Notes: generated from the sequence alone by a model not told the origin. DNA of 64,000 nt from Rhyzopertha dominica (GCA_025024175.1 QCXZ01000119.1:1-64000), one strand, 5' to 3'; shown: positions 34,906 to 46,226, counted from the stretch's first letter. Program-made: numbers and translations.

Positions 34906-36066
34906 TTAAGTTGTATTATTTCTTCTTAGTTTAACACTGTCAATTTGAAGAAGTTGGCAATAAATAGAACTAAGATTTTGTATATCTGACCTTTTGTTAA
35001 TAGAATTGGAATTTTGTTGTATATAACACATTTCTAAAAATAAACGTTTTGATTTATTAGCTTCTATGTCTAAAATTGAAGTATTTAGGAAACCAAAAGA
35101 ATGTCCGGTACTAGATGCATGCTGAGCTAAAGCACAACGATCTGGACGTAGACAAACATCACTACGATGTAGGTTCAGTCTGTGTTGTAAAGACTGCATG
35201 GTTTGTCCAATATAAACAGAGGGGCAGTCCAGACATTCAACACAATAAATCACATTCATTTTTTTATTTTTGTCAATTTTATCTTTAAGTTTTGAGAACA
35301 ACTTTTTATTAGTTTTTATATAGTATTTTGCAATTTTTAAATTTGGAACTACGTTAAAAAATTTTGTAAGTTTATGTGTTAAATTTGGAATAAATGGAAG
35401 AGATGCAAATACTATATTTTGGGGATTAACTAAGTTATCGTGACCTATCTGGCCATATGTGGTGTTATTAACAGAAGTCCTTGAATTGTTACTACCAAAT
35501 AATAATTTAATAATTAAATGACTTGAGTAGCTATTATGTAGAAGTATTTTATATAATCTGTGTAAAGCTTGATGTGTAAGAGACGGATGTGTAATTTTTT
35601 CAATTCTATTTTTTAAAGCTTTAATAAGATTTAGTTTTATATGGAAATTATGTTCAGAATAGTAATTTATATATCTTCCAGATGAGGTGGGTTTTTGATA
35701 CCAATCTAAAATTAAACTGTTATTTTGAGAACGAATTATTTTAGTATCAAGAAGAGGAATGGAATTATTTTCTTCAAGTTCAATTGTGAATTCTAAGTAT
35801 TGATCGAAAGAATTGAACGTTTGTAGAACAAGGTTGGTTTCTGTATATGGAAACGCTAAGATTAGGTCATCAACATATTGGTATAGTAATGGTACTTGGA
35901 ATGGAAGTTTTTCTATACAAGTGTGAAGTAAGTTTGACATTACTAATGCAGCAAGAGTTGGACTTAATGTAGAACCCATTGGACAACCAAGGATCTGTTG
36001 ATAGAATATATTTTTAAATGAAAAATAAGTGGATTTGAAAAGAAATTTTATAATGTTTGTAAATTT
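34906..36066 (-). CDS. PLE-4 RT + GIY-YIG, 5'-truncated, left arm
   Basis: The frame is open through the junction (STYFSFKNIFYQQILGCPMGSTLSP) and intact to 34906. Motifs: GCPMGSTLSPTLAAL, LLYQYVDDLILAF (YVDD at about 35877-35866), LLDTKIIRSQN, DWYQKPTSSGRYINYY, FASLPFIPNLTHKL, then GIY-YIG core MNVIYCVECLDCPSVYIGQT with RCALAQHASSTGHSFGF. About 387 codons with no lesion: the best-preserved PLE frame in the window apart from its missing N-terminal half. It lacks the PRIYGNPKLHK region, so could not be functional alone. Confidence 0.92.
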   Translation of the reverse strand, partial: KFTNIIKFLFKSTYFSFKNIFYQQILGCPMGSTLSPTLAALVMSNLLHTCIEKLPFQVPLLYQYVDDLILAFPYTETNLVLQTFNSFDQYLEFTIELEENNSIPLLDTKIIRSQNNSLILDWYQKPTSSGRYINYYSEHNFHIKLNLIKALKNRIEKITHPSLTHQALHRLYKILLHNSYSSHLIIKLLFGSNNSRTSVNNTTYGQIGHDNLVNPQNIVFASLPFIPNLTHKLTKFFNVVPNLKIAKYYIKTNKKLFSKLKDKIDKNKKMNVIYCVECLDCPSVYIGQTMQSLQHRLNLHRSDVCLRPDRCALAQHASSTGHSFGFLNTSILDIEANKSKRLFLEMCYIQQNSNSINKRSDIQNLSSIYCQLLQIDSVKLRRNNTT

Positions 36067-36071
36067 TACTT

Positions 36072-37145
36072 GCTGTCAAACTTACTTCACACTTGTATAG
36101 AAAAACTTCCATTCCAAGTACCAATACTATACCAATATGTTGATGACCTAATCTTAGCCATTCCATATACAGAAACCAATCTTGTTCTACAAACGTTCAA
36201 TTCTTTCGATCAATACTTAGAATTCACAATTGAACTTGAAGAAAATAATTCCATTCCTTTTCTTGATACTAAAATAATTCGTACTCAAAATAACAGTTTA
36301 ATTTTAGATTGGTATCAAAAACCCACCTCATCTGGAAGATATATAAATTACTATTCTGAACATAATTTCCATATAAAACTAAATCTTATTAAAGCTTTAA
36401 AAAATAGAATTGAAAAAATTACACAGCCGTCCCTTACACATCAAGCTTTACACAGATTATATAAAATACTTCTACATAATAGCTACCCACGTCATTTAAT
36501 TATTAAATTATTATTTGGTAGTAACAATTCAAGGACTTCTGTTAATAACACCACATATGGCCAGATAGGTCAAGATAACTTAGTTAATCCCGAAAATATA
36601 GTATTTGCATCTCTTCCATTTATACCAAATTTAACACATAAACTTACAAAAAATTTTAACGTAGTTCCAAATTTAAAAATTGTAAAATACTATATAAAAA
36701 CTAATAAAAAGTTGTTCTCAAAACTTAAAGATAAAATTGACAAAAAAAAATAAATGAACGTGATTTATTGTGTTGAATGTCTGGAATGCCCCTCTGTTTA
36801 TATTGGACAAACCATGCAGTCTTTATAAGACAGACTGAACCTACATCGTAGTAATGTTCGTCTACGTCCAGATCGTTGTGCTTTAGCTCAGCATGCATCT
36901 AGTACCGGACATTCTTTTGGTTTCCTAAATACTGCAATTTTAGACATAGAAGCTAATAAATCAAAACGTTTATTTTTAGAAATGTGTTATATACAACAAA
37001 ATTCCAATTCTATTAACAAAAGGTCAGATATACAAAATCTTAGTTCTATTTATTGCCAACTTCTTCAAATTGACAGTGTTAAACTAAGAAGAAATAATAC
37101 AACTTATAGTTTATATATAGAATTTTTAAATAATATTTATATTTG
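36072..37145 (+). pseudogene. PLE-4 RT + GIY-YIG, 5'-truncated, right arm
   Basis: Starts within the RT at SNLLHTCIEKL, so it is truncated just past GxPMGSTLSP. Intact through YQYVDDLILAIP and FLDTKIIRTQN to KIDKKK, where TAA at 36751 replaces the corresponding coding base context. The endonuclease follows (MNVIYCVECLECPSVYIGQT), with a second stop (QSL-stop) where the left arm has QSLQHRL, and ends near 37145. The lesions are absent from the left arm, so this arm decayed separately. Confidence 0.9.
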
Positions 37146-37295
37146 ATAAATCGCTCATGAATTTTAAGCTTGTTCAACAACTCTATCCTTGATTATGTTG
37201 AAAATCTTGTCAGTTTTGTCAATTTCACGGTTGGACACCTTTTAATTATTTATTTTAATTATAAAAAGTGCCTGTTATGTATTTAATTTTAGTGT

Positions 37296-37324
37296 CCTGA
37301 CGAAGAGCCGATTTTGGTTCGAAA
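37296..37324 (+). ncRNA. Hammerhead-like PLE-4 tail motif
   Basis: CCTGACGAA, stem GAGCC, loop GATTTT, stem GGTTC, then GAAA. Five pairs with one G-U. Identical core at 42632 and 47519. Confidence 0.5.
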
Positions 37325-37397
37325 TATGGACAAAGTTTAAAAAAACCGTTTCTTAATTTAGCCCTAACACCCTTGCCGTTTTCCCAATAAAATATTT

Positions 37398-37409
37398 TAT
37401 ATATATATA

Positions 37410-37450
<41 letters not shown>
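37398..37450. repeat. (TA)n microsatellite with one GTG interruption
   Basis: Flanks the right end of the PLE-4 dimer. Confidence 0.95.
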
Positions 37451-37689
37451 TTCAGTGTAGTAGATCTTATCAAGGGCCTAACATATGTTTAAATATAAAA
37501 ATTTTAATGATTCAGAAACTGCAAATAAAATAACAGCTTTTGTTAGAAAAACGTTATGCACCAGTAGTGAGCTTACGAAGTTGGTATATTTTGGCTCAGG
37601 CATTTTGAAGGTTGTTTTTTCAAATGTGACAGATGTTATTGTTCAAGGACACTAGTTTGGATCTCTGCAGACCCACAATTTTCAATAAA

Positions 37690-38660
37690 ATGCATGACTG
37701 GATTGGCAACGAAGAATATACTTAATGATAAACGTCAGTGTCAACTAAAGCAGCCAAATACAAAGAGACATAATTAAAGATTATGACTTTTAATTAGATA
37801 TACTGCGAATTCCACAATAAACGTTAATTATATTAATACTGAAGTTAGTTACCCCAGCATTACTAGCGAATGTTGCAAGTTTACTGGACTCTCAGTGTAT
37901 GAAACGAATACAGAAGAAAAGGAGACCAATAGGTGTAGAATTCGACCATCTAAGCTAACTCCTATATAAGTAAAAATTAGTGTAGGATACATAGCACGTA
38001 TAGCATAACCTATTCATTTATCTTTGTTGTATTTTAATTTATATTTCGAGTAATATGCAAATAAAATGTATGACAGGACTGGAAACGCTGAATATACTTA
38101 ATGACTAACGTCAGTGTCGGTGAAACAAGCCAAATACAAAAAGACGTAACGCTGTCAACATTCAATTAAATTAAAGATTATGACTTTTAATTAGACATAA
38201 TGCTAATTCCACGATAAACGCTAATTATATTAATACTGATGTTAGTTACTAACTAACTAATACCCAGTATTACTAGCGAATGTTGGAAGTTTATTGGACA
38301 CTCCGTGTATGAAACGAATTCAGAAGAAAAGGAGACCAATAGGTGCAGAATTCGACCATCAAACCTGACTGTTATAGGTAAACATTAGTGTGGGATATAC
38401 AGCACGTATAATATAAGCTATTTATTTCCCCTTTGCTGTATTTTAATTTATATACTTAATGACAAACGTCAGTGTCAGCGAAACCAGCCAAATACAAAAA
38501 GACGTAACGCTGTCAGACCAATTAAATTAAAGATTATGACTTTTAATTAGATATTATGAGAATTCCACAATAAACGTTAATTATATTAATACTGATGTTA
38601 GTTACCGCAGTATTACTAGCGAATGTTGGAAGTTTATTTAACACTCAGTGTATGAAACAA
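37690..38660 (+). repeat. Tandem satellite, ~360-376-bp unit, 2.6 copies
   Basis: Equivalent points TATACTTAATGA fall at 37717, 38093 and 38451, giving spacings of 376 and 358 bp. Each unit contains AACGTCAGTGTC, AGATTATGACTTTTAATTAGA, ATTACTAGCGAATGTT and AGAAAAGGAGACCAATAGG. The third unit ends around 38660. Units are diverged by point changes and one ~18-bp difference at the unit edge, so the array is not newly made. Confidence 0.92.
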
Positions 38661-39239
38661 ATTCAGAAAAAAAAGATAAATTGGGTTGCAATTTAATTTA
38701 TATTCAATAATAAAAATTAACAAGTTTATATGCGGTATAAAAAATTGATTAGCTTTGAAAACAAGCAAAAAGGGTTGCATATGGAAGGAAAAATATAAAA
38801 AAGGTAACAAAGAAATTCTGTATGTTGCTGTTAACAAAAAAAGATGTGAGCGCAATACTTTCACCTTAAATGGGATCCTTGGCATGAGTCGTGAGAAGGA
38901 ATATTAGCGACCGCATATAATTTTCGCAAACACGCTTTACGTGGCGGCAGATTTCGCATTTATAAGGAATTCAAAGTAAGTAAAACGAATGCATTATGTT
39001 CAGGCGGCGGAGCCAAACATTCGTTGACAAAAAGCATTTGATGTATAGTGCAGGCCGGGTATATGGTTTGGAAACAATTGACGCACTGAACTGCATCAAT
39101 CATCTCCCCAACAAGCAATGCGAGCGCCTGGAGCAAATCTCCAGCCTTCCCTTATTATGAGGCCTTTCAAGACTGTAGTAATTAAAAGGGCAGAATTTAT
39201 TCCCGTTTCTAATTTCTGTGTTCAAACATATTTTCCGTA
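38661..39239. other. No gene recognised
   Basis: AT-rich; the 38634-38885 minus frame is low-complexity Phe/Leu-rich and not convincing. Confidence 0.4.
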
Positions 39240-39730
39240 AATAAAGTTAGGAATTAATTAAAGCTCCGGCTGACGATATAAAATATGAGACTCCAAAGGC
39301 CCACATTCCTTTATGAAAGGTAATAATACACAATAACCAGGCTCTGCATGGCAAACTAATAAAGATTTTAATAATGAACCTATACATGCCTAGTATTAAC
39401 AAAAACCTAGGTACCCTACAAGGCGCAAACGACGCAATAGCCTCCATTCACTTTGCGCCTCTTTTATGATATGAAGTATATAACAATAAAACCTTTATGT
39501 AATGTTCTTTGAGGTATTTGTTAAGAATAACAAGCCAAGAACCCGCGAAATTAACAATTTATTTTTAACACCACCAAGCTCTATACATACACAATGGAAC
39601 ACTTGCATTCGTCTGCCTTTTGTCATCTGTGAAGGCCCTTTTTTTGTGTGATAGTATTTATTCCAATTTGCCTTCACAGATGGCACTGGCAGTTACTGAA
39701 AATTAATTAGACTGCATACATTACATTACT

Positions 39731-39741
39731 CCCCCCCCCCC
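39731..39741 (-). promoter_or_regulatory. Probable polypurine tract of the gypsy element
   Basis: Eleven G on the minus strand directly before the presumed LTR start; primes plus-strand DNA synthesis in this element class. Confidence 0.6.
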
Positions 39742-39774
39742 GTAAACAAGCCGCTCAGGCTGTTTTCAATTCCT

Positions 39775-41925
39775 TTAGGGTCTGTTTTCAATTAACATTG
39801 ATGTTCGTGACGAACAAGGAACATTTTGAATTTCCAAACTGTTTTCACTTTGTTGTTCCTCACGATCATCAAGGTTTTCTTCATTTACATTTTGTGTTGC
39901 CATAGCCATCTCAATTTCTGAGTTAGGGTCACATTCACTTATTGATTTAGTGCCACTATCACCTTTAGTTATTATTTGGTTAGCATGTCTTTTCCACGTA
40001 GTGTCTAAGTTTTCCGGTTTAACCACGAAAGTACGCGAACCGATTTTTCGAATAATTTGTGCTTCAGTCCAAGTCAGCCGTGAACCTCGGTAATCGCGTC
40101 ACAAAATGTTCTGACCTTTTTGAAACGTGACTTTTCTTCTCCCCTTAGCGTTTTTCACCTGCCTTTCCTGTTGCTTTTGCACCTTTTTTCTTGTTTCATC
40201 ATCATCTTTTTGTTCAGGGATCACCAAGTCTAATCTTGTTCGCAATCTTCTACCTAGGCACAATTTAGCGGGTGATTCTCCAGTAGTACAATGGGGTGTA
40301 TTCCGGTAGTCTATCAAGAACCGCTGAATCTGGCTCTCGATGTCTGCTGGGTAAGGACCAATTTTTAGAATGAAATTCTTGATTGTCCTTACTGCATTCT
40401 CCGNTGCGCCATTGGTTAATGGATTGTAAGGGCACGTAACCTTCTGTATGATGGCATTGGCTGTGAGGAATGTTTTGAATTCCTCAGACACTAGCTGTCG
40501 ACCGTTGTCAGACACAATTATGTTTGGTACTCCAAATCGAGCGAAAGTCTCTCGCAGTTTAGCAATTGTTTCTGTCGTTGTTATATTTGTCATCAAAAAT
40601 ACCTCGATCCATTTTGAGTAGTCATCGATGATGATCAGATACGTTTTGCTTCCCAGTGGACCTAGAAAATCGATGTGTACGCGTTCCCACGCATACTCTG
40701 GGTAGTTCCATGGTATAACTTCGCATTTTTCTGGTGCTTTTCTAAATTTTTGGCAAGCTCCGCACTGCTCCACTTCTCTTTTGATATCGCAATCGATATT
40801 TGGCCACCAGACATACGANCGANGANAGATTTTGTTTTAAAATTCCCATGTGTGATTTGTGGGCTTCTTTCAAGACCTTTGACCTCAACACGGTAGATAT
40901 TATAACGCTGTATCCCTACATTAATGTTCCATTTTCCAGGTGCAACTCCGGCTTCCTGTTGAAAAATGGTTTTTCTTCATCATTTATTACTGTGGGCCAC
41001 TCTGTCTCCAGGTAAGTCTTTATACGTGCTAGTAATAAATCCTTTTCTGTTTCAGGTCGAACCTTCGCTACATCTATAGGAAAATCTGCGGTTTTCAAGT
41101 AGTTCAGGTAAGTACTGCCATCTTCTAGTCCATCTTCACCATGTTGAACCAACGGTAATCTGGATAACATATCTGCAACATTGTTTTTAGAGTTGACGTA
41201 TTCTACTTTGTAGTTATATCCAGAAAGAAAAACTGCGTATCGCTGCAGCCTATTTGCTGCCATAGCTGGTATTTCTTTTTTTCTCGCCCAGAATCGCTTT
41301 TAGTGGCATATTGTCTGTGACAAGTATAAAAGTTCTACCATAGAGGTAAGTGTGAAACTTTTTTACTCCAAATACTAAAGACAATGCTTCTTTATTAAGT
41401 TGAGAATAGTTTCTCTCAGCACTTGTATCTGTGCGAGATGCAAAACTTATTGGTCTCTCAACGCCATTTTCAAAAACTTGCATTAACACCTCAGCGACTC
41501 CATAGTCGGAGGCATCACAATACAACTTGAGTTGTAACTGTGGATTATAATGCACTAAAACTGCATCAGAAGCAATGATTTGTTTCAATTTTCGAAAAGC
41601 TCTTTCACATTCTCCGGACCAATGAAACTTCACTTCTTTTTTTAGTAATTCATACAGAGGGTGCATAAGTGTAGCCTTGTCTGGTATGAAACGATCATAA
41701 GTTTATAAATCCTAAAACCGATCGTAATTCATTTAAATTTTTCGGTGCTGGTGCGTTAACTATTNCCTTCACCTTATCTTCTGACTTATGCAAACCTGTT
41801 TTGTCTATTTTAAAGCCTAAATACGATATCGATTCTNGAAAGAAACAACATTTCTCTTTCTTCAAGTGAAAACCACACTCAGACGGTACAGAAACTATAT
41901 CAAGCTTTATATATAACATCAAGCG
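39775..41925 (-). pseudogene. gypsy pol: RT tail, RNase H, integrase
   Basis: RT tail 41922-41695 (GFHLKKEKCCFF, SYLGFKIDKTGLH). RNase H from 41666: LYCDASDYGVAEVL, NKEALSLVFGVKKFHTYLYG, LVTDNMPLKAIL, and after a frameshift near 41255, NVADMLSRLP. Integrase: WWPNIDCDIKREVEQCGAC (CC zinc half) near 40810, HIDFLGPLGSKTYLIIIDD, IIVSDNGRQLVS, and NGA-x-ENAVRTIKN, so D, D and E are present. The C-terminal part continues to 39775 past a stop at 40098. Frameshifts at ~41680, ~41255 and ~40850, and five N characters (three clustered near 40820), leave it non-coding as a whole. Confidence 0.9.
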
Positions 41926-42039
41926 GATTTAACAGTACCATTATTAGCAAATTATGCAAACTTAAAAGCTTAAAAACTTAATTCTTATTACTATCGTAAT
42001 CTTTTTTTTTAATTTGATAAATTCTATTGGTCCATTTAT

Positions 42040-42330
42040 TACCCACCCTAAAAGAGTTGTAGATTGGGCGCTGCCCGAGAAATATCGCTGTGCACAACTA
42101 AGAGACGGCAGAAATAGAGATCATAGGGATTTCTTGCTATATATGGAAAGAACACAAAAATAACATGAATCGTCTCGGATGTGACCGTGAGGAAACCAGC
42201 TTTTAGAAATATCATTATAATTTTGTAATATTTGATAAATTTTTTTGTTCCACCCTAAAATAGTTATAGATTGGACATTACCTGAGAAAGATCGTCATGC
42301 ACAACTAAAACGTAATGCTCTACATTAATC
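42040..42330 (+). repeat. Two diverged ~200-bp tandem units
   Basis: CCACCCTAAAAGAGTTGTAGATTGG (split: CCACCCTAAAA + GAGTTGTAGATTGG) at 42049 recurs with changes at 42250, each followed by CTGCCCGAGAAA/TACCTGAGAAA and GCACAACTAA. Spacing ~200 bp. Function unknown. Confidence 0.65.
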
Positions 42331-42537
42331 CTGATGGCTAAGAGTACTCGCACAAGTACCGATTTAGGAGCAAAAAGAATCTGACACCCAACGACACCTG
42401 TGAAAAAAAAGTCGGAAGGTGAGGTCCTAAATAAAAATTTTTTGTACGAACATGGTCTGAGCTGTACAGAGACACACGACCATTGTGTGAACCTGAAAAT
42501 TAAAGCCCGGGTTACAAAATGAAATGATATATATTTT

Positions 42538-42745
42538 GTCAATTTCACGGTTGGACACCTTTTAATTATTTATTCAGTTTTGCCATACGGCATTCTGTAA
42601 TAGTTTATTCTTTTACAAAGTTACATGTTGTCCTGACGAAGAGCCGATTTTGGTTCGAAATATTAGTTAAAAAATCCATTTCTTAATTTAGCCCAAACAC
42701 CCTTGCCGTTTTCCCAAGAAAATATTTAATATACATCCGGCAATT
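42538..42745 (+). mobile_element. Solo PLE-4 3' end
   Basis: Matches the PLE-4 tail (GGTTGGACACCTTTTAATTA, CTGACGAAGAGCCG, AACACCCTTGCCGTTTTCCC) with a ~40-bp internal loss before CCTGACG. It carries no coding sequence and abuts (TA)n. Confidence 0.85.
42632..42660 (+). ncRNA. Hammerhead-like PLE-4 tail motif
   Basis: Identical to 37296-37324: stem GAGCC/GGTTC, GAAA box intact. Confidence 0.5.
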
Positions 42746-42752
42746 GTCTATC

Positions 42753-42756
<4 letters not shown>

Positions 42757-42804
<48 letters not shown>

Positions 42805-42806
42805 NT
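42757..42806. repeat. (TA)n microsatellite
   Basis: Boundary between the solo PLE-4 end and PLE-5. One N lies inside. It truncates the PLE-5 RT frame, giving a meaningless Ile-Tyr tail. Confidence 0.95.
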
Positions 42807-42807
42807 A

Positions 42808-44100
42808 TATACCATTTTTCACTCAAAATTTTGATCACCAAAGATTTTGAAATGTTTCCAAAAAGATTGACCACATCTAGCGATACTATTTCATGTCCCT
42901 GTGGAATTTCTATATTTTTAACTAACTCGGCAAAACTGAAACTGTCTTTTATGTAATAGTCATTATTGGTATCATACGCCATTGTTAAAATGTCACAAAT
43001 TAATTTTGATAAATTAGTCATTGGACTTTGTATACTTGACACTATAGGTCTTAAAGGTGTGTTTTCTTTGTGAAGTTTTGGATTGCCATAGATTCTCGGG
43101 CTGACTGAATTATAGATTTTGTTAGCTTTAGCTTTTTGTGAAGTTATATGTTGTATTTTTTCTAGTTTGCTAACATAAGTATTAGATTTTGTTTGAACAG
43201 TACGTGTAGGATCACATCTAAGTACTTTAAAATAGTTTTCGTCCGAAAGAATGTCATTCATTTTAATTTGGTATTGTTCTTTATCCATGACTACTGTTAC
43301 GCCTCCTTTGTCACTATTTAAGGTTAATAAATTTGGATTTAATTTTAAATAATTCTGAGTTTCCTTGTAAAGTGTATCTGTTTGGTTTTTTACACCTTTA
43401 TTTTTATGTATAAATCCTGATATGATACTAGCAAATTTAGCTCTATAGAAATCTCTTTTATCTTCAGCTATTAGGTCTAAATTATTTTCGATGTCAGCAA
43501 CAAGTTTACCAATATGTATGTCTTTAACATTAGTTTTGAAACTAAATTTATGGCCTAACGCCAAGGTAGTTTTGACATTTTGAGGTATATTAGTCTTGGA
43601 TAAGTTTACAAACCACTTTTCTTGAATGTTAATTTTATTGTTTAAATTTTGTTTAAGTTTATTTAATTTATTTATATTTCTTACCTTAATTTTGTAAAAA
43701 CTGTATTATACTTTATTTTTTGTCTCCTCTCATATTCATAAATTATGAATTGTGGTAGTATCTGTTGCAACTCTGATTTTATGGTATAAATTAGTTTGGA
43801 ATTTTTTGTAATCAGAAAATTAACGTGACTGATTTCCAAATTTATAATTCTAAACATTAATCTTCTATTAAAATCCAAAATTTTTTTCTCAACATGTTGG
43901 TTGTCATCTCCAAATAGGCTGTAAAGACTCTTCACGCTGTTTGAGACATGATTTGGTACAACGCCATTGTTTTTGCATTGGTGTAAAAAGATTCTTCTGT
44001 TTATGAGATTGGCCGCCTTGGTGTTAAGATTGCTCCATTGCTTTAACGAGTAGGATGTTTTCGTTCCAAATGATCTTCTTATTTCTTCATAGAACCCCAT
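42808..44100 (-). pseudogene. PLE-5 N-terminal domain and RT fingers, truncated
   Basis: Starts at ATG 44100 (MGFYEEIRRSFGTKTSYS) 46 bp after the preceding unit's end; GTTATAAATAC just upstream is TATA-like. The N-terminal helical domain includes NRRIFLHQCKNNGVVPNHV and YEYERRQKIKYN. A one-base shift near 43685, next to AAGGTAAGAAAT (splice-donor-like), leads to EKWFVNLSKTNIPQ and the 269-codon frame: ALGHKFSFKT, LNSDKGGVTVVMDKEQYQ, RIYGNPKLHK, PLRPIVSSIQSPMTN, SLDVVNLFGNIS. The (TA)n tract at 42806 removes the catalytic part. This is the only place where a PLE start is preserved. Confidence 0.9.
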
Positions 44101-44211
44101 ATATGTATTTATAACGTTAAATGGAAATAGCAGTCGTATTTAATTATATTTAAATCTTCGGTTTAAGGGGAATTCGACTTTTGTTAAAATTATGTAAACT
44201 CTTTTTTCTTT

Positions 44212-44248
44212 GCCAAGCTTTCGATTTTATTTTAAATCTTCTTCAGGG
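44212..44248 (-). ncRNA. Hammerhead-like PLE-5 tail motif, left arm
   Basis: Minus strand: CCCTGAAGAA, stem GATTT, loop AAAATA, stem AAATC, GAAAGCTTGGC. Both core boxes intact. Confidence 0.5.
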
Positions 44249-44468
44249 CTTCTACAACATTTATAACAGTATGTACCTAAAACTACATGTAACTCGTAAC
44301 CTTACTGAAATTGAGGTTTATAAAGGGGGCCAATTTTATCTTCCAAATCTTGCATAACTTATATAATTTGATTGAATTTGAAGTTTCATTACAGATTTGA
44401 TTAATGACAAAATATGAAAGTTGCAACATAGCCACCACATTTTTCATAAATTTATGCCTGCCGATTTA

Positions 44469-45360
44469 CTATGATTTTAATATTTCTTCTGATAATAAAT
44501 AGGTGTAAATATTACTCAAATTTTGTGTATCCGATTTTTTATTTATTGTGTTAGCACTTTTATTAATTTGGTACATTTCTAAAATCAAACGTTTATTTGT
44601 AACATTCTCTTTTTCTAAAATTTTGACTTCTTCCCAATTTATTATGTGATTATTTCTAATTACGTGTTCTCCTAATGAACATCGATCTCTATCTTTTCTA
44701 ATATCACTTTTATGCAGTGCTATCCTACTGGATAGCCACTGCGATGTCTGTCCCACATAAATTTTTTCACAAGTATCACATTTTAAAGAATAAACAACAT
44801 TCGATTGATATTGTAATGGAATTTTTGATTTCAATTAGCTAAATAAATTTGAACCCTTTTTAAAATTTTTTAATGCTATTTTTATACCCTCATTTTAAAA
44901 ACTTCTAATTAATTTTGTTGCCAAACCTGTAATATTTGGAAGAGATCCAAACCGAGATACTTCTGAATTATGATTACTTTGAGAATCATGGTTTTCTTGC
45001 TGCTCCACTCTGTCTAAAACATTCACCGAATTTAAATTTTGTTGATTAATCGCACAATCGTTTTGTAAGTAATCAATAGTAGAAAATAAAATTTTGTTTA
45101 TCAAAGTTTGCGGGTAAGAATTTTGAAGTAACATAATTTTTAATTTTTGTAAATTCTTATTTATGTAATTTGGATGTGAGATTTTTTTAATTCTGTGTTT
45201 CATTTGCCTAATAAAGTTAATTTTAATTTTAATTGAGTGATTTGACAAAAAATTTATATATCTGCCTGAAGAGGTGGGTTTTTGATACCAATCTAAGACA
45301 TGTCAATTTTGGTATACATGAATTTAGAAGTTCGTCCATTACATACTGTGCAAGTATAGT
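44469..45360 (-). pseudogene. PLE-5 RT end + GIY-YIG, left arm
   Basis: Begins at the head-to-head junction with TILAQYVMDELLN, then a deletion of the FVDD-bearing stretch joins CIPKL to LDWYQKPTSSG at ~45298. Continues SNHSIKIKINF, NVLDRVEQQENHD, RFGSLPNITGL, a stop in place of KNEG-type sequence near 44892, then KSKIPLQYQSNVVYSLKCDTC with YVGQTSQW (GIY-YIG) and RCSLGEHVIRNNHIINW to ILKS-stop at 44469. Confidence 0.88.
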
Positions 45361-45361
45361 A

Positions 45362-45968
45362 TGATTACTTACAAAACGATTGTGCGATTAATCAACAAAA
45401 TTTAAATTCGGTGAATGTTTTAGACAGAGTGGAGCAGCAAGAAAACCATGATTCTCAAAGTAATCATAATTCAGAAGTATCTCGGTTTGGATCTCTTCCA
45501 AATATTACAGGTTTGGCAACAAAATTAATTAGAAGTTTTCAAAATGAGGGTATAAAAATAGCATTAAAAATTTTTAAAAAGGGTTCAAATTTATTTAGCA
45601 AATTGAAATCAAAAATTCCATTACAATATCAATCGAATGTTGTTTATTCTTTAAAATGTGATACTTGTGAAAAAATTTATGTGGGACAGACATCGCAGTG
45701 GCTATCCAGTAGGATAGCACTGCATAAAAGTGATATTAGAAAAGATAGAGATCGATGTTCATTAGGAGAACACGTAATTAGAAATAATCACATAATAAAT
45801 TGGGAAGAAGTCAAAATTTTAGAAAAAGAGAATGTTACAAATAAACGTTTGATTTTAGAAATGTACCAAATTAATAAAAGTGCTAACACAATAAATAAAA
45901 AATCGGATACACAAAATTTGAGTAATATTTACACCTATTTATTATCAGAAGAAATATTAAAATCATAG
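45362..45968 (+). CDS. PLE-5 connector + GIY-YIG endonuclease, right arm
   Basis: Frame open from the junction through NVLDRVEQQENHDSQSNHN, RFGSLPNITGLATKLIRSF, KFKKGSNLF-type linker and the complete GIY-YIG domain (VVYSLKCDTCEKIYVGQTSQ, then RCSLGEHVIRNNH) to ILKS-stop. 185 codons from the first Met (45411) with no lesion. All RT is missing, so this is an endonuclease-only remnant; nearly identical to the left arm apart from that arm's stop. Confidence 0.9.
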
Positions 45969-46189
45969 TAAATCGGCAGGCATAAATTTATGAAAAATGT
46001 GGTGGCTATGTTGCAACTTTCATATTTTGTCATTAATCAAATCTGTAATGAAACTTCAAATTCAATCAAATTATATAAGTTATGCAAGATTTGGAAGATA
46101 AAATTGGCCCCCTTTATAAACCTCAATTTCAGTAAGGTTACGAGTTACATGTAGTTTTAGGTACATACTGTTATAAATGTTGTAGAAGC

Positions 46190-46226
46190 CCTGAAGAAGA
46201 TTTAAAATAAAATCGAAAGCTTGGCA
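46190..46226 (+). ncRNA. Hammerhead-like PLE-5 tail motif, right arm
   Basis: CCTGAAGAA, GATTT, AAAATA, AAATC, GAAAGCTTGGC; identical to the left-arm motif in inverted orientation. Confidence 0.5.

Larger units (their letters stand above)
34490..37393. mobile_element. PLE-4 head-to-head inverted dimer
   Basis: Two highly similar copies face away from a central junction near 36068: minus copy 36066-34490 and plus copy 36072-37393. Outer ends match (GGGAAAACGGCAAGGGTGTT at 34520; reverse complement at 37365) and both abut (TA)n tracts. Both are 5'-truncated inside the RT and no spacer separates them. The arms differ by scattered substitutions only. The same 3' end recurs alone at 42540, 47030 and 47478. 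Confidence 0.92.
39240..41925 (-). mobile_element. Ty3/gypsy retrotransposon, 5'-truncated
   Basis: Minus-strand order RT end, RNase H, integrase, tail, polypurine tract. An 11-G tract (C11 at 39731-39741 on the plus strand) followed on the minus strand by AGTAATGTAATGTATGC marks the probable polypurine tract and start of a 3' LTR at about 39727. The far LTR end was not located; 39240 is a rough limit. No 5' LTR, gag, protease or early RT: the element stops at ~41925. Confidence 0.8.

Noticed and set aside
37690..38660. CRISPR array
   Set aside because: Units are ~370 bp, diverged along their whole length, with no short repeat/unique spacer pattern; host is eukaryotic.
42755..42820. Ile-Tyr repeat peptide at the end of a PLE frame
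   Set aside because: It is translation of the (TA)n microsatellite, not protein.
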